A stretch of DNA of 44,372 bases. It comes from Candidatus Dormiibacterota bacterium. GTDB lineage: Bacteria; Chloroflexota; Dormibacteria; Aeolococcales; Bog-877. Numbering within the stretch: the first letter of the stretch is position 1; every line of letters begins with the position of its first letter. Below, piece by piece: positions 8,791 through 16,313 of this stretch. Below the pieces are notes generated by a model. That model was given only the letters and a program-made list of their open reading frames with translations. It searched no databases and had not been told where the DNA came from. The stretch covers positions 1 to 44,372 of the forward strand of contig DAHUZI010000032.1 in the NCBI GenBank assembly GCA_027306595.1, given 5' to 3'. The translations under genes were made by a program, and so were the position numbers.

Positions 8791-10080
8791 ATGCGGAGCC
8801 GGGTCCTTCTGGTGGTGCCGGTCCAGACGTACCGCGCGGGCGCCTTCCTTCGCGCCGCCCACTCGCTCGGGGTGTCCGTGACCGTCGCCTCCGAGGTCGC
8901 CTCCACCCTCGCCGGCCTTCACCCCGCGTCGGAGCTGATCGTCGACCTCGCCGACCCCAAGCGGGCGGCCGAGCGGGCGGCGGCGTTCGCGAGCACGACG
9001 CCGATCGACGGGGTGGTCGGGGTTGACGAGGGCGCGGTCGTGGCCGCCGCCGCCATCGCCCTGCGGCTCGGGCTCCGCCACAGCCTCCCCGAGGCGGTGG
9101 CCGCCACCCGGGACAAGCGGCTCCTCCGCCGCCGGCTGGCCGCGGCCGGGGTCCCCCAGCCGGTGTTCACCACCTGGCCCCACCCGTCGGGCGACCCGAA
9201 GGCGGTCGGCGCCGCCACCGGCTTTCCCTGCGTCGTGAAGCCCGTGGACCAGGCGGGCAGCCGGGGCGTGATCCGGGCCGACGACCCGCCGGGGCTTCTC
9301 GCGGCTGTCCGCCGCGTCCTGGCGATGCTGGAGGGCGACCGGGCGGCCGGCCGCTGCGCGGGCGTGCCCGACCCGCCGCTGCTGATCGAGCGGTTCGTTC
9401 CCGGCCCCGAGGTCGCCCTGGAGGGGCTGGTCGTCGGTGGCCGGCTGCGCACGCTCGCCATCTTCGACAAGCCCGACCCCCTCGACGGCCCGACCTTCGA
9501 GGAGACCCTCTACTGCACCCCCTCCCGTCACGCGGCCGCGGTCCAGCTGCGCCTGCGGCGGGTGGCCGGCGCCGCGGTGAGGGCGCTCGGGCTCACCGAG
9601 GGGCCGATCCACGCCGAGCTCCGGCTCGCCGAGCGGGGCCCGGTCGTGCTCGAGGTCGCGGCGCGCACGATCGGCGGGCAGTGCTCGGCCGCTCTTCGGC
9701 TGGCGGGCGGGGAGAGCCTGGAGGCACTGGTCCTCCGCCACGCCCTCGGCTGGCGCCCGCTCGGGGCGCGGCTCGACCCGCTGGCGGCCGGTGCCTGCAT
9801 GTGGCCGATCCCCCGGGCCGGGCGGGTCGTCGCGGTGGAGGGGCTCGAGGCTGCGCGCCGGGTCCCGGGGGTCGAGGCGGTCCGGCTGGCGGTGCCCATC
9901 GGCGCCGCGGTCCGCCCGCTGCCCGAGGGCGACCGCTACCTGGGCTTCGCCATCGCGCGCGCGACCGACCCCGCGCTGGTCGAGGCCGCCCTGCGGCGGG
10001 TCCTCCGCCTGATTCGAGTGCGGATCAGCCCCGACGCCGGCCCAGCAGGCGGTCGAGCGAGACGGCCCCGGGACCGGTGA
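8791..10080 (+). CDS. ATP-grasp enzyme, substrate unknown
   Basis: A 429-residue protein with the ATP-grasp architecture: an N-terminal Rossmann-like pre-ATP domain (RVLLVVPVQTYRAGAFLRAA, then DGVVGVDEGAVV), the ATP-binding lid with GFPCVVKPVDQAGSRGV around residues 140-155, LLIERFVPGPEVALEG, and the Mg-ligand strand PIHAELRLAERGPVVLEVAART in the active site. This is the carboxylate-amine ligase/carbamoyl-phosphate-synthase-like branch, which forms an acyl-phosphate and couples it to an amine. The C-terminal about 110 residues resemble the LAL-family C-terminal domain. ATG 8791 is chosen over an upstream in-frame start at 8734 because the Rossmann strand begins immediately. Its last 56 bases overlap the convergent DoxX gene. 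The product cannot be deduced. Confidence 0.8.
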   Translation: MRSRVLLVVPVQTYRAGAFLRAAHSLGVSVTVASEVASTLAGLHPASELIVDLADPKRAAERAAAFASTTPIDGVVGVDEGAVVAAAAIALRLGLRHSLPEAVAATRDKRLLRRRLAAAGVPQPVFTTWPHPSGDPKAVGAATGFPCVVKPVDQAGSRGVIRADDPPGLLAAVRRVLAMLEGDRAAGRCAGVPDPPLLIERFVPGPEVALEGLVVGGRLRTLAIFDKPDPLDGPTFEETLYCTPSRHAAAVQLRLRRVAGAAVRALGLTEGPIHAELRLAERGPVVLEVAARTIGGQCSAALRLAGGESLEALVLRHALGWRPLGARLDPLAAGACMWPIPRAGRVVAVEGLEAARRVPGVEAVRLAVPIGAAVRPLPEGDRYLGFAIARATDPALVEAALRRVLRLIRVRISPDAGPAGGRARRPRDR

Positions 10081-10498
10081 GGGCGAGGCCGAGCGCCACC
10101 GTCCCCAAGAGGGCGGGGAACTCGTAGCCGCCCTGGCCGTAGAAGCCGGTCGTCCCGTGGGCGGTGCGCGCCGCGACTGCCATGTTCGCCGCCACCGCGA
10201 GGTTCGCCCAGGGGCTGAGGAACCCGGTCGCGAGAGCCAGCCCACCCCCGAGCTCGACCGCGCCGCTGACGTAGGCCGCGGCCGTCGGCATCGGGACCCC
10301 GAGCCGCTCGAGGACCTTGGCGAAGTTGGCCGGGCCGCTCGCCTCCCAGGACGGCGGGTAGTTGGACCCCATCGCCCGGGCCAGCCACGGCGGCGGGGCG
10401 GTGCCCGGGCCGCCGCGGAGCTTGGGCAGCCCGTGGGCCGCCAGCGTCGCCCCCGCCACGCCGCGCAGGGTCAGAAGTCCGAGGTCTCGAATCCCCAC
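10025..10498 (-). CDS. DoxX family membrane protein
   Basis: A 157-residue protein with four hydrophobic helices and the DoxX landmarks: an N-terminal LRGVAGATLAAHGLPKL segment, then AAAYVSGAVELGGGLALATGFL and ANLAVAANMAVAART. DoxX proteins are small membrane subunits linked to thiosulfate:quinone oxidoreductase or to redox homeostasis; most bacterial members have no proven reaction. GTG 10498 is preceded by GGGAGG with about six bases of spacing; the overlapping ATG one base earlier is in another frame and closes quickly. It is divergent from the SDR gene, with a 181-base shared upstream region. Its 3' end overlaps the ATP-grasp gene by 56 bases. Confidence 0.8.
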   Translation of the reverse strand: MGIRDLGLLTLRGVAGATLAAHGLPKLRGGPGTAPPPWLARAMGSNYPPSWEASGPANFAKVLERLGVPMPTAAAYVSGAVELGGGLALATGFLSPWANLAVAANMAVAARTAHGTTGFYGQGGYEFPALLGTVALGLALTGPGAVSLDRLLGRRRG

Positions 10499-10679
10499 AT
10501 CGCTCCTCCCGCAAACCCAACTGCCGTCCGCGCCGCTGTCGCCGCCGTCGCTCCCTAGGCTACGGGGTCGGACCGCCCCGCCCGCCCCGGCGGCCTGGGC
10601 TGGCGGAGCCCGGCTCGGCGAGAATGGGGCGCGCGGCCTTCGATCCCACCATCTGCGGAGCCGCCCTCGAGGAATGCCC

Positions 10680-11528
10680 ATGTCCCCGGCTGCTCCCCCC
10701 CGAACCTGGCTGGTCACCGGCGCCTCCTCCGGCTTCGGCCGGCACCTCACGCTGGCCGCGGTGGCGGCGGGCGACCGGGTGGTCGCCACCGTGCGCCGGC
10801 CCCAGGACGCCGCCTCCGTCGAGGCCGCGGGCGGCGACCGGGTCCGGGTCGCGATCGCCGACGTCACCGAGCCTGACCAGGTCCGGGCGGCGCTCCAGGT
10901 CGCGAGGACGGCCTTCGGCGGCCTCGACGTCCTCGTCAACAACGCCGGCTACGGGCTGGCGGGCGGGGTCGAGGAGGCGACCGACGAGCAGATCCGGCGC
11001 CAGTTCGCGGTCAATGTCTTCGGCTGCATCGACGTGACCCGGGCCGCCCTTCCGCTGCTGCGCCGCCCCGGAGGCCGAATCCTCATGATCTCCTCGGTGT
11101 CGGGCCAGAGCGCCGCGCCCGGCCTCGCCTACTACGCTGCGAGCAAGCACGCGCTCGAGGGCTTCTCCGAGGCGCTGGCGCGCGAGGTCCAGCATCTCGG
11201 CATCCGCGTCACGATCGTGGAGCCGGGGATGTTCCGCACCGACTGGGCGGGACGGTCGCTCGAGCAGGCGCCGACGCGCCTGGCGGCGTACGAGGCCAGC
11301 TCGGGCGCCGTGCGGGACCGGCTGGTCGCGGCCGACGGGACGCAGCGCGGCGACCCGGCCCGGCTGGCCGCGGCGCTCCTTCGGATCGTGGCCGAGGACG
11401 AGCCGCCGCTGCGGCTCCCGATGGGGCAGGACGCCGCCGACGGCATCCGGCGCAAGCTCCAGCGCCAGTTGGAGGAGCTCGACCGCTGGGAGGCCCTGTC
11501 GGTCTCGACCGCCTTCCCCGAGGGCTGA
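10680..11528 (+). CDS. SDR family oxidoreductase
   Basis: A 282-residue classical short-chain dehydrogenase/reductase. It has the cofactor motif TGASSGFG near residue 12, NNAG in the NAD(P)-binding core, the catalytic Ser in MISSVSGQ, and the YxxxK pair in YYAASKHALEGFSEALAREV. The Arg pair in ATVRRPQDA after the second strand favours NADP(H). The C-terminal region (GMFRTDWAGRSL and onward) is of the type found in oxidoreductases related to DltE/YbbO-like SDRs. ATG 10680 is preferred over ATG 10674 because GAGGA at 10669-10673 leaves six bases of spacing. A 7-bp stem-loop follows the stop. The substrate is unknown. Confidence 0.88.
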   Translation: MSPAAPPRTWLVTGASSGFGRHLTLAAVAAGDRVVATVRRPQDAASVEAAGGDRVRVAIADVTEPDQVRAALQVARTAFGGLDVLVNNAGYGLAGGVEEATDEQIRRQFAVNVFGCIDVTRAALPLLRRPGGRILMISSVSGQSAAPGLAYYAASKHALEGFSEALAREVQHLGIRVTIVEPGMFRTDWAGRSLEQAPTRLAAYEASSGAVRDRLVAADGTQRGDPARLAAALLRIVAEDEPPLRLPMGQDAADGIRRKLQRQLEELDRWEALSVSTAFPEG

Positions 11529-11531
11529 GCC

Positions 11532-11549
11532 CGCCCCCAAACGGGGGCG
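11532..11549 (+). terminator. Stem-loop after the SDR gene
   Basis: CGCCCCC, loop AAAC, GGGGGCG: a perfect 7-bp GC stem with a four-base loop, four bases after the SDR stop codon and upstream of the LysE gene. There is no U-run. Confidence 0.5.
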
Positions 11550-11586
11550 CCGCGGCCGCCGCGACGGCTCCCGTATCCTCGGCGCC

Positions 11587-12231
11587 ATGGGCGTCCAGCC
11601 GCTCCTGACGTTCGCGGCGGTCGCGCTGGTCGTGATCGTGATCCCCGGGCCCAGCGTCCTCTTCATCGTGAGCCGGGCGCTCACCCTGGGCCGCGCGGCC
11701 GCGATCCGCACCGTGCTCGGCAACGCCGCCGGGGAGTACCTGCAGGTTGTCGCGGTGGCGGTGGGGATCGGCGCTGTCATCGAGCGCTCGGTCCTCGCCT
11801 TCGCCGCCGTCAAGCTGGTCGGGGCCACGGTCCTCGTCCTCCTCGGCCTGCGCACGATCCGCCATCGCAGGCGGCTGGCGCGGACGGTGGCCGGGTCGCC
11901 GGCCGATCCGGCCGTCCCGACCGGGCGCCGGATCGTCGCGCAGGGGCTGGCGGTGGGGGCGACCAATCCCAAGACCGCAGTCGTCTTCGCCGCGGTGCTC
12001 CCGCAGTTCGTCGACCGCGCCGCCGGGCAGGTGCCCCTCCAGCTGCTGGCGCTCGGCCTCGTGTGGGTGGCGATCGCGCTCGTGACCGACACCGCCTGGG
12101 GGCTGGTGGCCGGGCGGGCGCGCTCCTGGTTCACCCGATCGCCGCAGCGGATGGACCGACTCGGGGGCGCGGCCGGGGTGGTGATGGTCGGGCTGGGGGT
12201 GGGCGTCGGGCTGACGGCGAGGGGCGGGTGA
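11587..12231 (+). CDS. LysE/RhtB family amino-acid exporter
   Basis: A 214-residue membrane protein with about six hydrophobic segments and the family's N-terminal signature: FAAVALVVIVIPGPSVLFIVSRALTLGRAAAIRTVLGNAAGEY. The PGP motif and the following GxxAGxRxxxG-type loop are typical. The second half begins with a GRRIVAQGLAVGATNPKTAVVF repeat, including the conserved NPK. Members export basic amino acids, homoserine or threonine by proton antiport; the substrate is not predictable here. Its TGA overlaps the GTG of the next gene (GTGA at 12228-12231), so translation of the two is probably coupled. Confidence 0.9.
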   Translation: MGVQPLLTFAAVALVVIVIPGPSVLFIVSRALTLGRAAAIRTVLGNAAGEYLQVVAVAVGIGAVIERSVLAFAAVKLVGATVLVLLGLRTIRHRRRLARTVAGSPADPAVPTGRRIVAQGLAVGATNPKTAVVFAAVLPQFVDRAAGQVPLQLLALGLVWVAIALVTDTAWGLVAGRARSWFTRSPQRMDRLGGAAGVVMVGLGVGVGLTARGG

Positions 12232-14339
12232 CGGCGCCCGCCCGGGCGGCTCGGCTGGCGGCCGGCATCCTGATGGCGGTCCCCCTCGCCGCGCCGGGCG
12301 GCCTTGTGGGCGCCCGTGCCGCCGGAGCGCCGGTCGGCTGGAGCGCGGTGACGACACCGGCGGGTCGGGCCTTCCAACTGGTCGAGCCCGCCTTCACCCT
12401 GCGGCTGCCACCGGGCTCCGCCGACCTCACGGTGACGACCCCGCAGCACCCGCAGCCGTTCCTCCTGCCGGTCGTCGCCCTGGTCGGGCGGACCCAGCTG
12501 CCGGTGCCGGTGCGGTTCGCAGCCAGCGCCGCCGGCGCCCAGCTCACCCTCTCGACGATCGCGGGGTCGGCGGGGTTCTGCGAGACCACCTTGGTCACGG
12601 GATCGGCCGCGTTCTTCACCGTGAAGGTCCTCGCCCAGACCGGGCCGGCCGCCGGGCCGGTGGAGTTCTTCGACGGCGGGACCAAGGGGACGGCGATGCG
12701 CCCGGTCACCGGCGGCTACACCCCGGACCCAGAGGCCCCGGCGGCGCTGACCGCGGCGCCCCAGGTCGTCGTCGGCCAGCTCGGCACCCGGTACAGCGAC
12801 CCGTTCTCCCCTCCGCCGCTCATGGTGGGGCTGGACACCTCGGCTGGCTGGCTCGGACTCGGCTTCGTCGGCGTCCCCAACGCCTCGGTGATGGGCTACC
12901 AGCCCGGCGGCGGGCTCGCGGTCAACTTCCCGCTGGCGACGCTGGCCGGCTTCCAGGACCGAGGGGCGGGCGGCCGGGTGCCCCCACCGGCCACCCCCGA
13001 CGTCCCGGGGACGCGGCCGGCTGCGGGCACCTGGCTCGGCTTCCCCCGGCTCGTGGTCACGGTCGCCGGGTCCCCGACCGCGGCGCTGGGCACCTACAGC
13101 GCGGCCCTGTCGGCGCTGGGCCTCGCCCGGGCCGCCTATCCCCCCGGGACCCGGCCGGCGTGGTGGCGCTGGCCCTTCGCCGACACCTGGGGGGAGCAGT
13201 TCCTGGTCGACGGGCTGACGACCAGGCGGCCGCTCACGGCCGCCTGGGTGCGCCAGATGGTCGCGGACTGGCGGACGCGGTTCGGGCTCCAGCACTTCAC
13301 GGTCGTGATCGACCACGGCTGGGAGTCCGAGCTCGGCAGCGCCATTCCCTCGGCCGGCTTCGGCGGGCTCAGCGGGATGCGAGCTTTGATCAACCAGCTC
13401 CACGCCGAGGGCCTGCGGGTCGTCCTCTGGTGGCCGCTCTGGCTGGAGCAGCGCACGCCCCAGGGGCCGCGGGTGCGGCTCGATCCCACCGCCCCGGGCT
13501 TCGGCGCCGCAATGCAGGCGGCGATGCGAACCATGCTGGGGTCGGGGCCGGGCCAGCTCGACGCCGACGGGATCAAGTTCGACTGGGGCTACCTGGTGCC
13601 CCAGCCCTCGGTGACGACCTTCGCCCGTCCCGCCGACGGGGTCGGGGCGGCCGCCATCCTCTACTACCTGCAGCTCCTCCAACGGGCCGCCGTCGCGGTC
13701 GATCCCACGGTCCTGCTCGACGGCGAGGCGGCCGCGCCCCAGTTCGACGCCGTGGAGGGGATGCTGCGGCTCTACGACGCCTCGACCAACCTGCAGTGGA
13801 GCCAGCGGGCCACGATCGCGGCGATCGCCGACCCCAAGGTGGCGATCGACGGCGACGGCTTCCTCATGGCGTCGACCCAGGCCGCGCCCCACCTGGTGAG
13901 CAGCACGGTCTATGGGACCCCGGCCCTCTACTACACGACCCAGTGGGGTGGGGGACAGCCGATCCCGCCCGCCGAGGCGCACGACCTCGGGCTCGTCCTC
14001 AACCTCAGCGCCCAGCTCGGTCAGGGGGAGGCGGTGCCGCTGGCCGATGGGGGATGGGCCTACCAGGCGGGGGGGCGGGTCGTCGCCGAGACCCTGGCGG
14101 GCGACTACGGGCTGGTCGTGTTCCAACTCTCGTCCTGCGGCCGGCCGGTGGCGGCCGAGGTGGTGACGACGGTCGCCGGCCCGCTCGCGGTGCCGGTGTC
14201 GCCGGGGTCGACGGTGGCCGGGGTCGCCGCCCAGCCCGGGGGCGCGATCGCGGCCACGGAGCAGGCCGGGCTCGCCAGCTTCCCGGCGGTGCCCGGTGTC
14301 CTCTACACGCTCCGCTACCAGGCCGCGGCCTGCCCCTGA
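12228..14339 (+). CDS. Secreted glycoside-hydrolase-like protein (GH31/GH36-type barrel)
   Basis: A 703-residue protein. The first 30 residues (ARAARLAAGILMAVPLAAPGGLVGARA) form a Sec signal peptide. A beta-rich N-terminal domain of about 300 residues precedes a TIM-barrel-like region starting near WPFADTWGEQFLVDG. Within it are HFTVVIDHGWES, LRVVLWWPLWLEQRT and ADGIKFDWGYL. The IKFDWG strand, with Asp at residue 452, matches the nucleophile strand of GH31 and clan GH-D enzymes (KxD), and LLDGEAAAPQFDAVEG may carry the acid/base. A short beta C-terminal domain follows. It may act on alpha-linked sugars outside the cell. The GTG start overlaps the upstream exporter stop. Family placement is by motif only. 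Confidence 0.6.
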   Translation: MTAPARAARLAAGILMAVPLAAPGGLVGARAAGAPVGWSAVTTPAGRAFQLVEPAFTLRLPPGSADLTVTTPQHPQPFLLPVVALVGRTQLPVPVRFAASAAGAQLTLSTIAGSAGFCETTLVTGSAAFFTVKVLAQTGPAAGPVEFFDGGTKGTAMRPVTGGYTPDPEAPAALTAAPQVVVGQLGTRYSDPFSPPPLMVGLDTSAGWLGLGFVGVPNASVMGYQPGGGLAVNFPLATLAGFQDRGAGGRVPPPATPDVPGTRPAAGTWLGFPRLVVTVAGSPTAALGTYSAALSALGLARAAYPPGTRPAWWRWPFADTWGEQFLVDGLTTRRPLTAAWVRQMVADWRTRFGLQHFTVVIDHGWESELGSAIPSAGFGGLSGMRALINQLHAEGLRVVLWWPLWLEQRTPQGPRVRLDPTAPGFGAAMQAAMRTMLGSGPGQLDADGIKFDWGYLVPQPSVTTFARPADGVGAAAILYYLQLLQRAAVAVDPTVLLDGEAAAPQFDAVEGMLRLYDASTNLQWSQRATIAAIADPKVAIDGDGFLMASTQAAPHLVSSTVYGTPALYYTTQWGGGQPIPPAEAHDLGLVLNLSAQLGQGEAVPLADGGWAYQAGGRVVAETLAGDYGLVVFQLSSCGRPVAAEVVTTVAGPLAVPVSPGSTVAGVAAQPGGAIAATEQAGLASFPAVPGVLYTLRYQAAACP

Positions 14340-14358
14340 GCCGGGCCCCGAACCGCGC

Positions 14359-14874
14359 CTACGGGAAGGGGGTGCCGAACCGCTCCGCCGAGGCTACCTC
14401 GCCGATCGGCTTGCGGGCCTTGCGGCCGCGGCCGATCGGGTGGCGGGGATACCCGAACGGGACCACGGCCAGGACGGCGTAGCGGTCGGGGAGCCCCATC
14501 TCGCGGCGGACCGCCTCGAGGCCGCCGAACCCGGTCCAGTTGGAGCCCACCCCGTCGGACCAGGCGGCGAGGACCATCGACTGGATCGCCCGGCTGGCGT
14601 CGGAGACCCCGAACCGGCTGTCCCGCTCGTGGGCGACCACGATCGCCAGGGGGGCCTGGTCGATGTACCGGCCGCTCGACACGAGCTGCGCCAGCCGGCG
14701 CAGCCGCTCGCGATCGCTCACGACCACGAAGTGCCAGGGCTGGCGGTTCATCGAGCTGGCGGTGAGGCGGCCGGCCTCGACGATCCGCTCCACGACCGCC
14801 GGCGGCACCGCCCGCGGGCCGTATTCGCGGACGGCCAGCACCGTGCGCACCGCGTCGAAGACCTCACGCCCCAC
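14359..14874 (-). CDS. Nitroreductase family protein
   Basis: A 171-residue FMN-dependent oxidoreductase of the NADH-oxidase/nitroreductase fold. The N-terminal FDAVRTVLAVREYGPRAVP and ERIVEAGRLTASSMNRQPWHFVVV segments bind FMN phosphate. APLAIVVAHE, the helix DASRAIQSMVLAAWSDGVGSNWTG and AVVPFGYPRHPIGRGRKARKPIGEV complete the typical family order, including the GYP motif and the C-terminal RKPxxE. GTG 14874 is chosen for the AGGAGG nine bases upstream. It lies 88 bases downstream of the aldo/keto reductase on the same strand, so the two probably form a small redox operon. The natural substrate is not predictable. Confidence 0.85.
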   Translation of the reverse strand: MGREVFDAVRTVLAVREYGPRAVPPAVVERIVEAGRLTASSMNRQPWHFVVVSDRERLRRLAQLVSSGRYIDQAPLAIVVAHERDSRFGVSDASRAIQSMVLAAWSDGVGSNWTGFGGLEAVRREMGLPDRYAVLAVVPFGYPRHPIGRGRKARKPIGEVASAERFGTPFP

Positions 14875-14962
14875 CGGCAGCTCCCTCCTGCGGCCACCGG
14901 CCGTTCCGGCGCGGGCCGGGGCGATGGACGGGCCTGGCCGGCCGGTCGGGCACGCGCCGCCC

Positions 14963-15946
14963 CTATCCGTCGACGGTGGCCGCCAGCTGCGGCGGGTACC
15001 GGTCGCCGGCGACCGCGGCCGGCGGGACGGCGGCCGCGATCCGCGCCAGCTCCTCGGCCGTGAGCGACAGGTCCAGGGCGGCCACGTTCTCCTCGAGGTA
15101 CCGGCGCCGCTTGGTCCCGGGGATCGGGACGACGTCGTCGCCCTGGTGCTGCACCCAGGCGAGGGCCAGCTGCCCCGGGGTGACCCCACGCGCGGCGGCG
15201 AGCGCGCGCAGCGCCGGGACGATGGCGAGGTTGCGCGCGAGGTTGGCGTCGGTGAAGCGCGGGAGCCCGCGCCGCATGTCGTCGGGTGGTAGCTGGGCGG
15301 TCGTCGTGATCGTCCCGGTGAGGAAGCCGCGGCCGAGGGGGGAGAAGGGGACGATCCCGATCCCGAGGGCGCGGCAGGTCGGCACGACCTCGGCCTCGAT
15401 CCCGCGGGTCCACAGCGACCACTCGCTCTGAACCGCGGCGACCGGGTGGACCCGGTGGGCCCGCCGGATCGTGACGGCCGCAGCCTCGGAGATCCCGAGG
15501 TGGCGGACCTTGCCCTCAGCGACCAGCTCTTTGAGCGCGCCCCAGGTCTCCTCGACCGGGACGGTGGGGTCGACGCGGTGCTGGTAGTAGAGGTCGATGT
15601 GGGAGACGCCGAGCCGCCGCAGCGACGCCTCGCACGCCTGGCGCACGTAGGCCGGGTCGCCGCGGGGGGGCTGCCGGACCTCGTCGGGGCGAAGGCCGAA
15701 CTTGGTCGCCAGCACGACCCCGTCGCGGCGGCCGGCGATCGCCCGGCCGACCAGCTCCTCGTTGGCTCCCGCCCCATACACGTCGGCGGTGTCGAGGAGG
15801 GTCACGCCGAGGTCGAGGGCTCGGCGGATGGTCGCGATCGCCTCCCGCTCGTCCCCGTACACGCCGTAGGCCGAGCTCATCCCCATGCAGCCCAGCCCCT
15901 GGGCGCCGACGGCGAGAGGGCCCAACTGCCGGGTCGCGATCGTCAT
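14963..15946 (-). CDS. Aldo/keto reductase
   Basis: A 327-residue NADPH-dependent AKR of the AKR13/YhdN-like type. It begins [23 protein letters not shown]. The catalytic tetrad is visible: Asp and Tyr in [18 protein letters not shown], Lys in LATKFG, and His in [11 protein letters not shown]. The C-terminal cofactor-binding segment is [25 protein letters not shown] 15946 is selected because the conserved domain starts at once; an in-frame upstream extension shows no homology. There is no good ribosome binding site. It is probably co-transcribed with the downstream nitroreductase and is divergent from the secreted peptidase. Confidence 0.9.
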   Translation of the reverse strand: MTIATRQLGPLAVGAQGLGCMGMSSAYGVYGDEREAIATIRRALDLGVTLLDTADVYGAGANEELVGRAIAGRRDGVVLATKFGLRPDEVRQPPRGDPAYVRQACEASLRRLGVSHIDLYYQHRVDPTVPVEETWGALKELVAEGKVRHLGISEAAAVTIRRAHRVHPVAAVQSEWSLWTRGIEAEVVPTCRALGIGIVPFSPLGRGFLTGTITTTAQLPPDDMRRGLPRFTDANLARNLAIVPALRALAAARGVTPGQLALAWVQHQGDDVVPIPGTKRRRYLEENVAALDLSLTAEELARIAAAVPPAAVAGDRYPPQLAATVDG

Positions 15947-16313
15947 CGGGGTGATCGGCCGCTCAATCGGGTCCCAGCCCGCGGCCGGTTGGGGCGCCAT
16001 CCGGTGGGCTCCGTGTCGGGAGTCGTGGGTGTTCCTCCGCCGGCCGCCCGCTCCGGCGCCGCCGGGTGGGCGGTCGCGAGCCATCGCGGCGCGGGCGCCG
16101 GTTCGCCCCAGTCTAGAGCGGTTCGGGCCCGCAGCCGGCCACCGGCCCCCGCGTCGGTCCGGCGCCCGATCCGCCCGCCAGGCGGCGTCATCACCTCGTC
16201 ACCGACCTCTCAGGTACATGGCGGCCCGGGCGACTAGACTCGCGGTGCGCTCCGGGCCGCCCGAACACCGCGGCGGCCGCCGCACCAGCCCTTCGGGCAT
16301 GGAGGACGAGGCC
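15947..16313. other. Intergenic region between divergent aldo/keto reductase and S53 peptidase
   Basis: 367 bases with no credible gene; short open frames are GC artefacts. Promoters for both divergent genes must lie here, but I could not single out a convincing -35/-10 pair. Confidence 0.4.

Noticed and set aside
10560-14126. An 1188-codon minus-strand open frame
   Set aside because: Lies antisense to SDR, LysE and glycosidase genes that have clear motifs; its translation is Arg/Gly/Pro/His-rich noise.
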